Source: a virus. From it: 59,703 bases of DNA. The position numbers and the translations under genes were made by a program. The notes under the pieces are model-generated. The model saw only the letters and a list, made by a program, of their open reading frames with translations, ran no database searches and was not told the DNA's origin. Positions 1 through 10,100 of this stretch are shown piece by piece. The stretch is taken from positions 1 through 59,703 of IMG/VR virus record IMGVR_UViG_3300036770_004625. One strand, written 5' to 3'. Numbering within the stretch: position 1 is the stretch's first letter; each line of letters opens with the position of its first letter.

Positions 1-179
1 CGAAATCGACTGCAGTCCCGAGCTCCTTGGACCCCTACACGGTGACTCCGAGCACCCAAAAGGTAGACACGCGCGCGCGTGGGAGGCAGATTTCGCTCAA
101 GATTGAAAGCGACGAAACGGATACGTTCTGGCGCTACGGCACGCTACGGGTAGATATTCAGCCTGACGGGTTGCGATGA
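1..179 (+). CDS. 3' end of the large neck/tail protein that begins at 57888
   Basis: This is the C-terminal tail of the protein that starts at 57888 and runs off the right end. Codons in this frame begin at position 3 and end at TGA 177-179. Positions 4-129 repeat the last 126 bases of the window in the same frame, so joining the ends gives one protein of about 621 residues. The next gene starts at ATG 176, overlapping this stop as ATGA. Position 3 differs from its counterpart 59577, changing Gln to Lys, which may be a contig-end error or real variation. Confidence 0.85.
   Translation, partial: KSTAVPSSLDPYTVTPSTQKVDTRARGRQISLKIESDETDTFWRYGTLRVDIQPDGLR
4..129 (+). repeat. Terminal direct repeat, left copy
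   Basis: These 126 bases are identical to 59578-59703. Bases 1-2 also match 59575-59576, with one mismatch at base 3. The repeat lies inside a coding sequence and keeps its reading frame, so it fits an assembly overlap of a circular or circularly permuted genome better than a true packaging repeat. Confidence 0.95.
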
Positions 180-1132
180 GCAAGATATTCAACGTCCGAC
201 TGCCTAATGCTGCACCTGCACAATACAGCCCGCAGCAGTTTGACCAGCTGGTACGGTCGCTAGAGCAGATTGTTCTGCAGCTCAACAGTAGTTACACGTC
301 AATCCCGGATCAAAATGCTTCTGGGGCAGCGGCATGGTTTGGCTCTGGTGGAGGCGCGGCTGGAGGTGGTTTTGCTGGATCCGTGCGAGGGTTTCAGCCG
401 AGCACAGGCATTTTACTGCCCTATGCCATGCTGATGTCGGATGAAGACCAGGAAAATGTGGGCACTACGTCCGAGAACATTGTCACTTTTGATGCCCCTA
501 TTTTTGAGTATGGGATCAAAGTGGCTAGCCATACGGCGGTGTTTACCGGTGAGATTGACGACGGCGCTGGTTCTGCTGGCACAGTTTTGGACGTCACGGC
601 AGTTACTTCTGGCACGATTCTCACCGGCATGGAGCTCTCAGGAACCGGTATTACCGCTGGAACCCGTGTAATCGCCCAGGTCAGTGGAACGACAGGCGGG
701 GTCGGTGTATACACTGTAGACACGTCTCAGCTTGCTGCAAGCACCACGATCAACGGATCACGGGCCTCGAAGATCGTCTTTGATTACCCAGGTCAGTACC
801 TGATCAATATGCGTTTTCAGGTGTCTAATCAGGACAATGCCACTGGGGAGTTTGAGATTTGGGCCAAGAACGCTGGCACGAATTATGCCCTGAGCAACAC
901 TCGGTTTGATTTAGCAGCAAGGAAAAGCGGCAGCATTTGGTCGCACATTGTCCCCTCCATTACGGGCATTTTTACGGTCAACGACCCCACCACGGAGTAC
1001 CTTGAGATGGCCTGGTGGTCAGACCGAGCGGGGGCCTATTTAGAGCACTATGCTGCTGGGACTAGCCCCACACGGCCTGAAATTCCTTCTGTTATTTTGA
1101 CGGCGGTGTTTGTTTCTGCGGAGATGTACTAA
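176..1132 (+). CDS. Putative virion structural protein, 318 aa
   Basis: I do not recognise a named family. The N-terminal 45 residues look helical ([20 protein letters not shown]), then a Gly/Ala-rich linker leads into a beta-rich, Thr/Gly/Val-rich body. That pattern is common in phage neck or tail appendage proteins that attach through a short helical anchor and end in beta-sandwich domains. ATG 176 overlaps the stop of the preceding tail gene, and its own stop overlaps the next start (TAATG), so it is translationally coupled on both sides. Its place between a gp10-like protein and the internal virion proteins supports a structural role. Confidence 0.6.
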   Translation: MSKIFNVRLPNAAPAQYSPQQFDQLVRSLEQIVLQLNSSYTSIPDQNASGAAAWFGSGGGAAGGGFAGSVRGFQPSTGILLPYAMLMSDEDQENVGTTSENIVTFDAPIFEYGIKVASHTAVFTGEIDDGAGSAGTVLDVTAVTSGTILTGMELSGTGITAGTRVIAQVSGTTGGVGVYTVDTSQLAASTTINGSRASKIVFDYPGQYLINMRFQVSNQDNATGEFEIWAKNAGTNYALSNTRFDLAARKSGSIWSHIVPSITGIFTVNDPTTEYLEMAWWSDRAGAYLEHYAAGTSPTRPEIPSVILTAVFVSAEMY

Positions 1133-1461
1133 TGGCCAATAAATATTTTCGTCAATATCACGAATCTGTGGCTACGGTGGAACACACCCTGTACACGGTG
1201 CCTGCGGCCAACTCGGCCATCGTCAATTCCCTGCGGGTGACCAATGCCAACTCGACGGATGCCACGATTGATGTGACGGTCTACCCCCTGGGCGGGACCG
1301 CACATAAGGTTCTGCGGGATTCGTTCTTGCCTGTCAACGGGACCATGGACGTATTTAGTGGGATTCCGCTGGTTTTGGAGGCTACGGACGAGATTGCCGT
1401 GACGGCCTCTGAGGACGATGTGGTCTTCTACTTATCGTACCTAGAGATAGACAGGAACTAG
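1132..1461 (+). CDS. Small beta-rich structural protein, 109 aa
   Basis: Unknown function. The sequence is beta-rich throughout, with no membrane segment or cysteines. It starts in a TAATG overlap with the 318-aa gene, so the two are probably made together. Short beta proteins of this kind beside tail genes are often decoration or tail-associated proteins, but no specific motif supports that here. After it lie 88 bp without a gene, holding a short GC-rich inverted repeat (CCGAC...GTCGG) and no clear promoter. Confidence 0.55.
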   Translation: MANKYFRQYHESVATVEHTLYTVPAANSAIVNSLRVTNANSTDATIDVTVYPLGGTAHKVLRDSFLPVNGTMDVFSGIPLVLEATDEIAVTASEDDVVFYLSYLEIDRN

Positions 1462-1549
1462 TGATTTACAGCATAATATTGCCCATATTCGCGTCCTTTC
1501 CCGACGCGCGGGCGAAGTCGGCCCACCGGCAAACTTGGAAAGGATAGCA

Positions 1550-3844
1550 ATGGAAGAGCAAGGAATTATGTCTCTGGGGGGCATGGGAGCACCGGCTCCT
1601 GCCCCAGTCAATCAGCCCTCACCTTTTGATCCCGCTGCCTCGGCTGCGTTTGAGTCTGCTCGTCAGCAAATCGACCCCAGGGAATTTGGCAGTGAGCTGC
1701 TGACAGCGGCAGAAGAAACCGATCCTGCTGCGGTGCAAGAATTTAAGAATGCATTGCAAAGCATGCAACTGCCTCCCGAGGTGATTGACGCTCTTGGTCA
1801 GATGGTGGATGCTATTTTGGCCGAGCCGCAGAACTACCAAGAAATCAGGGCTGAATTCATTCAAGAGGGCGTCCCAGAAGAGCTTTTGCCTCTTGAGTTT
1901 GATGCCGCTTATTTTGGTGCTTTGAACATGGCTCTGGATCAGATGTCCGGTTCAACACAGCCCATGCCTGTTCAAGGTTTTGCCAATGGCGGAATCGTTA
2001 CTCTTAATCCCATCGCTCAGATTTTGGCCGATCAAGGCCGAAACGGCGACCGGATGTTGGCTCACATTACTCCCTCTGAGGCACGAATGCTTCGTCGCAG
2101 GGGCGGTTCTGGAACAATCAACCCCGTCACTGGACTGCCTGAGTTTTTCCTTAAGTCTGTTGCAAAGGCCGTGGGCGGAGTGTTTAAAGGAGCTGCCAAG
2201 GCGGTAGGAAGTGTGGTCAAAGGCGTAGCTGGGGCCGTGAAGAAATTCGCAAGCTCCACGGTCGGCAAGGTCGTTACCGCTGTTGCATTGGGCTTTTTCC
2301 TTGGCCCAGCGGCAGCTAGTGCGTTGGGAGTTACTTCTGCCGCAGGTGTGGCTGCGGTGAGCGGCTTTGTTGGTGGCTTTGGCTCAAGTCTCTTGGCTGG
2401 GCAAAGCTTAAGCGCTGCCCTTAAATCGGGCGCTTTTAGCGGTGTGTTTGCTGGCGCAACGGCTGGTGTCACCGGCGGCATGGGAGCATTTGAATCCGGC
2501 TCTTACGCCGGTCCTACAACCATCTCCGGCCAGTGGAATCGGGCTGTTGAGTCTGGTAAGTCCTTGCTCGGAATGCCTTCTGCGCAGCCAGAGGTTACTG
2601 GGACCCTTCAATACACAGGTGATGGACAAGTTCTTCCCGGCTCTGCTGCCCCTTCAGTCCCATCCATTGAAGAGCAAACCGCAGCAATGTTTGACCAGCG
2701 TCTTGCCAGTGGAGCGCCTTTCCCAGGTGAGGGCGCTATTGTGCCGTCTGCTGCTACTGTTTCCCCTCTGGAAACTCAGAGCGCAGCAATGTTCGATCAG
2801 CGTCTTGCCAGTGGAGCGCCTTTCCCAGGGGAAGCGGCCGCTGGAGTTCCTCCGATCGAAGCGCAAAGCGCTCGTCTATTTGATCAGCGTCTTGCCAGTG
2901 GAGCGCCTTTCCCAGGGGAAGCGGCCGCTGGAGTTCCTCCGATCGAAGCGCAAAGCGCAGCAATGTTCGATCAGCGTTTGGCCACGGGCAATGCATTTCC
3001 TGGAGAAGAACTGGGTGGCGGACTTCGCTTGCCGGGAACTCAAACTTCTCCCTCATTGATGGCTCCTCGAGGAGAGGGCATCACATCATTGACGAGCCCT
3101 TCTGCTACAGGCACCGCAGGCTTTCAACAAGCCCCGTCGGCCATGGACCTCTTCAAGCAGGGCGAGTATGTACAAGGGGCCAAGGAGCTTTTCTCTCCGA
3201 CCTCTTATACGGATCAGCAATTAATAAATAGTCCCGTTTTTCAATCCGCTAGGGGAGCTGGTGCAAGTTATTCGGAAGCGATGAAGGCTGCATCAAACGC
3301 ATACAACCCAAGTTTCATACGTTCATATGGCCCGACTGTTGCTGCAGGAACCGCCGTCCTTGGCGGAATAGGCGGCTTTGGTCCGCAAGAGCAGCCTGCT
3401 CCTGGGATCGTGCCACAAGAAACAGGATTTGATCTTTTGGCCAGAAGCCCAGAGATTTATGGCACCACTCCTGGGGGCGCCAATATTCAATATGGCACTC
3501 CCCAATATATGGGATATGGCCTGCCAACAAGGCAGTTTTCTCCGATGCAATATGCGCTTACTCCGGTTCGCTACCCATCTTTCCAATACAGTCAACAAAG
3601 ACCAATGTTTGCTGCAGAAGGCGGCATTGCTTCTTTGAAGAAAGGCGGAACGCCCAAGTTTCCTCGCAAAAATGGGGCAATCAACGGACCGGGAACGGGA
3701 ACTTCGGATGACATCCCGGCGATGCTCTCTGATGGTGAGTTTGTCTTTACCGCCAAAGCTGTTCGAGGGCTTGGAAATGGCTCGAGAAGAGAAGGCGCCA
3801 GAAGGATGTATGCGATGATGAAAGCACTTGAAGGGAAAGCATAA
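1550..3844 (+). CDS. Large probable internal virion protein with tandem repeats, 764 aa
   Basis: The start is ATG 1550, preceded by GAAAGGA; an in-frame TTG at 1535 is less likely. The N-terminal third is acidic and helical. Near residue 143 is a GFANGGIV motif, then HITPSEARMLRRRGGSG, then a long Ala/Gly/Val-rich stretch (about 200-330) that could be membrane-active. Residues about 380-490 hold four copies of an FDQRLASGAPFPGE unit. The C-terminus carries MFAAEGGIASL and DDIPAMLSDGEFVFTAKAV, the latter seen in many phage tail-associated proteins. With the next three genes it looks like part of an ejection-protein block. The function is inferred from composition and position only. Confidence 0.6.
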   Translation: MEEQGIMSLGGMGAPAPAPVNQPSPFDPAASAAFESARQQIDPREFGSELLTAAEETDPAAVQEFKNALQSMQLPPEVIDALGQMVDAILAEPQNYQEIRAEFIQEGVPEELLPLEFDAAYFGALNMALDQMSGSTQPMPVQGFANGGIVTLNPIAQILADQGRNGDRMLAHITPSEARMLRRRGGSGTINPVTGLPEFFLKSVAKAVGGVFKGAAKAVGSVVKGVAGAVKKFASSTVGKVVTAVALGFFLGPAAASALGVTSAAGVAAVSGFVGGFGSSLLAGQSLSAALKSGAFSGVFAGATAGVTGGMGAFESGSYAGPTTISGQWNRAVESGKSLLGMPSAQPEVTGTLQYTGDGQVLPGSAAPSVPSIEEQTAAMFDQRLASGAPFPGEGAIVPSAATVSPLETQSAAMFDQRLASGAPFPGEAAAGVPPIEAQSARLFDQRLASGAPFPGEAAAGVPPIEAQSAAMFDQRLATGNAFPGEELGGGLRLPGTQTSPSLMAPRGEGITSLTSPSATGTAGFQQAPSAMDLFKQGEYVQGAKELFSPTSYTDQQLINSPVFQSARGAGASYSEAMKAASNAYNPSFIRSYGPTVAAGTAVLGGIGGFGPQEQPAPGIVPQETGFDLLARSPEIYGTTPGGANIQYGTPQYMGYGLPTRQFSPMQYALTPVRYPSFQYSQQRPMFAAEGGIASLKKGGTPKFPRKNGAINGPGTGTSDDIPAMLSDGEFVFTAKAVRGLGNGSRREGARRMYAMMKALEGKA
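2693..3000 (+). repeat. Tandem coding repeats, 87-bp unit
   Basis: The core GATCAGCG (GACCAGCG in the first copy) starts at 2693, 2795, 2882 and 2969, giving spacings of 102, 87 and 87 bp. The second and third units are essentially identical at DNA level, so this looks like recent duplication. Each unit encodes FDQRLASGAPFPGE plus a variable linker. Confidence 0.85.
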
Positions 3845-4728
3845 TGGCTGAAGTCACCGAACAGATAGTCCGCGAAGCGCCGCAGATCGAGGCCTATAAG
3901 CTAGGCCTACTTGAAGCCGCTAAAAAGCTCTCCGAGCAACAACTTCCCCTGCCCGCTTATCAGGTAGCAGGGATGACGGACCTGCAAAAGCAGGCCGCTC
4001 AACTAGGCTCACAGGGCATTGGTGCATATCAGCCATTTTTGCAAGCAGGACAAAAAGCAGTAGAGGCAGGGATCACCTCGACTGGGCAGGCTATTGGAGC
4101 GCCGACCACGGCTCAGTTGCAGCAATACCAAAATCCCTACCAAGAACTTGTCACTCAGCAAGCTCTAGCCGAGATGCGTCGTCAGGCAGACATTGCTCGT
4201 CAAGGGCAGGCCGCTCAGGCTGTTCGAGCTGGTGCTTTTGGTGGCACTCGTGAAGGCGTTCAACGGGCAGAAACAGAGCGTGGCCTGCAGGACATCATGA
4301 GCCAACGAATTGCTCAGGATCTTGCGCAAAATTACGCACAAGCGCAGAACCTTTTTGGCCAACAACAAGGCCGAGCCTTGCAGGCCGGACAACTTTTTGG
4401 TCAGCTGGGTGTGCAACAAGCCGCTTTGGGCCAGAGTGCTCAACAGCTTGGCCTTCAAGATGTGCAGACACTAAGCACTCTTGGGCAGCAAGAACAAGCG
4501 CTTGCTCAACAGCAGCTCGAAGCGCAACGTGCGACACAACTGCAACAAGCGCTTACGCCATATCAACAGATATCCTTCTTGTCGGACATATACAAAGGTG
4601 CCCCTGGTACACAGGTTGCACTGACTGCACAAACTGCTCCACAGGCAAGTCCTCTGATGCAAGTAGCGGGGCTGGGGATTGCTGGCTTGAGTGCTGCGGC
4701 CGGAGCGAAAAAAGCAGGGCTATTTTAA
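3844..4728 (+). CDS. Gln/Ala-rich probable internal virion protein, 294 aa
   Basis: The protein is strongly Gln- and Ala-rich and almost entirely helical, with a coiled-coil look from about residue 95 to 235. The segment around 100-150 (QNPYQELVTQQALAEMRR, then GAFGGTREGVQRAE) is a pattern I associate with conserved uncharacterised virion proteins of environmental phages. The C-terminus ends in a Gly/Ala-rich hydrophobic stretch (MQVAGLGIAGLSAAAGA) that could touch a membrane. It starts in a TAATG overlap with the 764-aa gene. An ejection-protein role is inferred. Confidence 0.6.
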   Translation: MAEVTEQIVREAPQIEAYKLGLLEAAKKLSEQQLPLPAYQVAGMTDLQKQAAQLGSQGIGAYQPFLQAGQKAVEAGITSTGQAIGAPTTAQLQQYQNPYQELVTQQALAEMRRQADIARQGQAAQAVRAGAFGGTREGVQRAETERGLQDIMSQRIAQDLAQNYAQAQNLFGQQQGRALQAGQLFGQLGVQQAALGQSAQQLGLQDVQTLSTLGQQEQALAQQQLEAQRATQLQQALTPYQQISFLSDIYKGAPGTQVALTAQTAPQASPLMQVAGLGIAGLSAAAGAKKAGLF

Positions 4729-4740
4729 TAGGGTGGATAA

Positions 4741-7137
4741 ATGAACAATCCTGTCATGCAACGACAGATGTTCATGGCAATCGGTACGCCTTCCAGAAAG
4801 CCAGAAGAAGGAATTGTTTCTGGGATGGAAAGTGTAGAGGGCTATGAAGATCGTACTCCGGACAACTTAGAGATCATCGCCAACAACTTGCGTGGCGATA
4901 TTCGCTCCTTGGATGAGCGGTATCTTGAGCTTGCGGGTATGGTCGGTGAAGCGGCGTTCGAGACACCTGAAGAAGTTTTGGCATTGATGCAGTCTCAGCT
5001 TCAACAGCAAGGTGCTCCTGCAGCTGCGGCTCCTCCCCCGCCTCCTGCTGCTTCTCCAAAAATGGGTGGCATTGAAGCGCTCATGGCAGGGAACGCTCCT
5101 CAGCAAGGTGCTCCTCAGGGGATGCCTATGCCAGAGCAGGGCATGCCCAACCAAGGCATGCCTCCCGGTCCTGGTGGTATCGAGGGCCTTGTTGCACCGC
5201 CCACGGAACAAGCGCCAGTGATGCGGCAAGCCGGATCACCGCCCACGGGTGAGGTTTCTCGGAACATGCGAATTAATTTGCCTCCTTCTGCGTATCCAAG
5301 TTACTTAGAGGCGATGCGTAGCTATGGGCGAGCAGCTCCTACTTCTGTTCCTTCGGGAAACATTTACACACAGAGCATTTTGGACCTGTTAAAGACTGAG
5401 GCGCCAACGTCTCGTTCTGGCAGGCCCATCCCATTTGTAGACAAGAGGGGTCGCATGTACCAGCCTGTTGGTGGCACTGATCCTCGCATGGCGAGCCGTG
5501 GCACTCCGTTCTTGCCTCAATCATCGTATGGCCCACAGATGCTGAGGATGCTTGGTCCTTTAGGGTACACGGCAGGTGTCGGATATCTTGGCACAGAAGC
5601 TTTAATGGCCACAGACAAGAGTGCTGGTGAAACCACTGGTGATTCGTTTGGTCTGGAGTTTGGCAGCAGTGTGGCGGAAACTCCGGGGTATCGGTATTTG
5701 CCTGGAGTTGAGCCAACTCCAGTTCCTGCCCCAATTAGTCAACAACCCAGTGGGCTTGCAGAGAAGATTCCTGTAGCGCCCAGCGCTCCTGTGCCCCTTC
5801 CAAGTCGTGAATCGGACGCAGCGGATGCTGTTGCAATTGCGCCAGGAGTTGTTCCGTCCGCAAAAGACGAGGAGGAAGAAGTTACCGAAGCAGGCGTAAA
5901 AGGTACTCTTCCCGCTCCTCCCAAGCCAACAGAGCGTGGACTCAAAGAGCGTACCGAAGAGCGTTACAGAATTTATCGAGACCTGCTTGGCGATGACAAG
6001 AACATGCGTCAGGCGCAGGCGTTGTTTCTTTTGGCAGAAGCTGCTCTTAATGTGGGCGGTGCCAAGAGCAAACAACGTGGTGTTTCTGGCACCTTAGAGC
6101 GTTTGACCACGGGCCTTAAGGGATTGCCTGCGGGCTTGGCCGCTCTTGGCGCCGAAACTTCTCGTGAAGACAAAGCACTTAAAACTGCTGCCATTAGTGC
6201 AGTTGAGCAAGAGATGGCAGCTGAAGCCAAAGAGCGTGGCCTTCTTCAAAGAGAAAGCCTCAAGCTCTTGGCTAAGTCTGCGCCGATTAACGACTTGGCT
6301 GCATCCTTTAAAGGCCGTTATCCAGGATACGACGATGGGTTTTATGTTCGCATGGCCAAGGACTATAAGTCTGGCTTGATCAAAGAACTGCCGGATACGA
6401 GCGAGCTGTATGACGTCGCCTCTGGCAAGGTCTTGTTAAGCCCGTTAAATCCAAATGACAAAGAACGAGTCGGATACCTTGATCCCACTATGCCGTTTAC
6501 TTCGACAAGCGATAAGAGACTTTCGAGAGCAACGAACAAGCAGCGGCCTGAGCTGATCGATCGGATCTCGAACAACGAATCTCTGGTCCAGGATATTGAG
6601 AACTTCTACAAAGACATCATGGACAAGAACTTCATTGGTGTCGTGCCTTCGATCCAAAGCGGCCTGACCAACATCACATTGCCGTTTTTTGGTGAAAACC
6701 CATTCTCAAACGTTCCGTTGCAGCAACAGAGAAATGCTGGCCTGCAGATGAACCAGCGTTTGCGTGAGATGGCCATGGCGTATCGGGGTCGTCCATCGAA
6801 CTGGTCCGAGGAGCAAGTCAATAAGTACTTGGTCGATCCTCAGGCGATCTTCAAAGACAAGTCACAGTTCTTTGCCGTGCTTGAGAACTTCCGTCAGGGT
6901 GCGATCAACGAAATCAACAGGGACTACCACCGTCTGTTCCCGGAGCAAGTGCCTTTGCGTCAGCTCTCGCAAGTTCCGTTGGGCGACAAGAAGTCTCCGC
7001 TCGAGTCCAAGGATCTCAAATACATGGGAGAGATGTTCCGAGTCAATCCCAACCGTGAGGTTTACGTTAAACTACCTGATGGCACTTCTGAGAGAGTTAC
7101 TGCTGAAAGCTTTCGCACTATGACTGGACAGCAATGA
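4741..7137 (+). CDS. Large probable internal virion protein, 798 aa
   Basis: The function is unknown. The first 85 residues are helical. Residues about 90-180 are a low-complexity Pro/Gln/Gly/Met tract (PAAAAPPPPPAAS). The middle is charged and helical (around 390-510), and the C-terminal third looks globular. It ends in an ATGA overlap with the 1152-aa gene, so the two are translationally coupled. A linked pair of very large, motif-poor helical proteins near the neck genes matches the arrangement of podovirus DNA-ejection proteins. No catalytic motif was found. Confidence 0.6.
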   Translation: MNNPVMQRQMFMAIGTPSRKPEEGIVSGMESVEGYEDRTPDNLEIIANNLRGDIRSLDERYLELAGMVGEAAFETPEEVLALMQSQLQQQGAPAAAAPPPPPAASPKMGGIEALMAGNAPQQGAPQGMPMPEQGMPNQGMPPGPGGIEGLVAPPTEQAPVMRQAGSPPTGEVSRNMRINLPPSAYPSYLEAMRSYGRAAPTSVPSGNIYTQSILDLLKTEAPTSRSGRPIPFVDKRGRMYQPVGGTDPRMASRGTPFLPQSSYGPQMLRMLGPLGYTAGVGYLGTEALMATDKSAGETTGDSFGLEFGSSVAETPGYRYLPGVEPTPVPAPISQQPSGLAEKIPVAPSAPVPLPSRESDAADAVAIAPGVVPSAKDEEEEVTEAGVKGTLPAPPKPTERGLKERTEERYRIYRDLLGDDKNMRQAQALFLLAEAALNVGGAKSKQRGVSGTLERLTTGLKGLPAGLAALGAETSREDKALKTAAISAVEQEMAAEAKERGLLQRESLKLLAKSAPINDLAASFKGRYPGYDDGFYVRMAKDYKSGLIKELPDTSELYDVASGKVLLSPLNPNDKERVGYLDPTMPFTSTSDKRLSRATNKQRPELIDRISNNESLVQDIENFYKDIMDKNFIGVVPSIQSGLTNITLPFFGENPFSNVPLQQQRNAGLQMNQRLREMAMAYRGRPSNWSEEQVNKYLVDPQAIFKDKSQFFAVLENFRQGAINEINRDYHRLFPEQVPLRQLSQVPLGDKKSPLESKDLKYMGEMFRVNPNREVYVKLPDGTSERVTAESFRTMTGQQ

Positions 7138-10100
7138 ACATCATTACTCTTCCCAGTGGAAAACAGGTAAACGTTGACACCGGAGAACTTGTAGGCGCCA
7201 CACAAGCTGCCCCAGTTCCTGCGGGACAATTGACTCAAACTGGGAGAGTAGACATTGAAGGCAAAGGTGCGGCCAGGACTGCCGTCGATGCCTTGCAGCA
7301 ATTCAGTGCGGGCTTCAATACCATGTTGTTTTCGTTGCCCGATGCAACGATCCGTGCCGTGGCCAAGGCTGCAAATGTAAAAGACGACGAGATTCCTCAG
7401 TTCGTTAATTACTTCAACCGTGGGCAGACTGCTCCGACAAATTCTCTTGAGCGTTTTGCCTATGCGATCGGCGCAGGAGCAGGATCTGCTCTACCGTTTA
7501 CTGGCCTTCTTGGTGCGGTAGCCAGGACGAACGTTCTTCGTTCTGCTTTGCCTGCAGATGCTGGCGTAGCCAGACGTGTTGCGAAGGACATGCTCGACTT
7601 CACACGGGCCAATCCTGCCGGTGCAGTTGCCATGGACCTTGGGTTTGGTGGCGCTTATGGTGGTCTTGAGCAATCTGTGGAAGAGTTTGCAGATCCAGGC
7701 GAGGCAAAGGACTTCTTGAAAGCGACTGTCCCGTTTGCTGGAACAGTGGCTATTCCTTTGGCCGCTTCAAAAATAATCAGCCTTGCAAGCAGTCTGCCCT
7801 CCGTGCAGGCAGCAAAAGGCGTCGCAGGTGTTGGCCAGCAGATGTTCGGTGGTCAGACAGCCGAGGGCTTTGCTGCTGAGATTGGGCGTGAGCGGGCCTT
7901 GAACATCCCGTTCTTGCGTAGTGTAACTAATTACGCGGGGCGTAAATACGCTGAAAAAGCAGAGCGTGATGTGGAAAAAGTACTGGCTCCTTTGGTGGAA
8001 TCGCCTGGAAAAGCCATGGCTCCTGGAGTCAGAGAAGCGCTTCAGGTTACAGACGCTATTGAGAACGATCCACGGCTCAAGGAACTGTTCTTATTTGATG
8101 CCGGTGAGCAGAGTCTGTATGCCCCGTTGATCGTCGCACGGAACAAGATGTTCCGAGAGCTTGCTGGTGATCTTCTGGCAGATGCGCAGGTTCGGTATCA
8201 AAAGAACCGGGAAGGGTTCTTAACTGCCTTTGATCGCTTTGCTCCGAATGCAGAGATGAATTTGGACAAGGCCTTGCAGCTTACTTATGCGGATCAGACT
8301 CGCACGGTCAACAATGCGCTCAAGCAATTGACTGATTTGCAAGAGGGCGAAGCAGCTCGGGTGATGGACAACTTTGTCCCTCAGAATTTGGATGAGATTG
8401 GCGAGAGCTTGCGCAGTGGTGTGTTAGCTCAGATGAGCGCCAAGTTCCAGAGTCTTCGCCGTGCTGCTGAAAACATTGGTGCGCGAGAAGGGTTTGATGT
8501 GGAAGGAGTCAAGATTCCTACCATTCAAGAGGGTGCGCCCATTTATCCGCTTGGCATCAGCGCTGCAGACTACGAAAACTTTGGGCGCTCTTTGGTCAAC
8601 CGTTACAGGATGACAAAAGAAGATCGGATGTTCCCGGATGGAACACCGCATCCCGTGCAGTTGATGCAAAACCAATTGCGTCGTCTTGAGGACGCTAGGA
8701 ATAAAGCGGCCGCCGAGTACATTCCTGACATTGTTCGGCAAAAAATTATGGAGGACCCTGACGGTCCAAAAGTTCTTCGGATGATGCAGGAAAGCGAGGT
8801 AAAAAATTATCTCGACAAGGCTACTCAATTCGTATTAACGGGGAAAATGCCTCGTTCTACAACACCTCCCAGGCGCGGGACGGTGCAGCTTCAGGCGATT
8901 ACGGGAGGTGATACGCCTCCGTTTACCAAAGATCAAGTGGAACAAATTAGAGACGAAGCAAGAAAGATGGCGATGAAGGACGTCAGCACATCGATGACCT
9001 TCCCAGATGCTTTGGATCTTTTGGATGCTGCTCAGACCTACCGCAACATTTCCATCCACCAGTACAACCGACTCTTGGGCCTTGGTACTCCTCGCAATCA
9101 AGCCAACCAAACGCTCGATCGTGGGAACGCACTTCTGCGTGATGTGGAGAACTTCATCTTCACAAACTTTAAGGGGGTGCGTGGCGATCAAGGCAAGGCA
9201 CTTCGCAATTGGATGGACGAGTACAAAGCCGTCTACACCGACGGCTACGAAAAGGCCTTCCCACTTCTGATCTCGAAGCGCGATCCACGGGGCAATTTCT
9301 ATACAGGCAACGAAGAGCTGGTCAACAAAGCCTTCTCTTCTGCTCAAAATATTCGCGACTTGAACGCTATCTTTGGCCAGGACCCCGCCTACATGCGGAC
9401 CATGACCAATGTCCTTTTGGATAAGGCTCGCGTTGCGCCAGGAGTGATTAAAGACGGAATTATCGACCCCGAAGCATTCCAAAAGTTCTTGAGCTCAAAG
9501 AACATTAAGTCTGTCTACGATGCAATGCCAGATCAAGTCAAAGCAAATGTCTCTGATGAGATGAAGATCGGCATTGACATGGCACGTCGGGTCAAGGAAA
9601 TGCAAGACCGGGTTGATCTTGCCCGTGACGATGAGCTCATGGCCATCCTTAAGAAATCAGTGCGCCCGGACGCCGATCCAAATGCTCTAGTTCAGCAGGC
9701 CATTACCGATCCGGCTGTCATGCGCAAGCTCGTCAATGCCGTTGGGGCAGAGCCTCCTCCCGGAGTTGGGCCCACGGCCACCGGGACTCAACGCAAAGAA
9801 GCCCTGCAGAGGCAGGTTTGGGACACAGTCCGCAACAAGTTGATGGACCAAAGCGATCCGTTGTTCTTGCAGGATTTCCTGACCCGTCACAGCAAATCAC
9901 TGAACATTCTCTATGACAAACAGCACCTCGACGATCTACAAAAGCTTGCTGAGATACAGCGTCGAGTATTTGCGGGTGAGGCGCCAGTTGGCACGATCAG
10001 CCCGTTCACGACCCTGGATGAGGCGCTAAGAGAGAAGATTGGTGCAGGCATTGGAACGATTGAAGCCACCGCCCGTGCGGCGATGATTCGTCAGATCAGC

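Noticed and set aside
4-129. Terminal repeats considered as genuine T7-like packaging repeats
   Set aside because: They lie inside a coding sequence far from the terminase genes and have the size of an assembly overlap.
2062-2481. 139-codon minus-strand ORF opposite the 764-aa gene
   Set aside because: It is the shadow of Ala/Gly/Val codons; no ribosome site and no neighbours on that strand.
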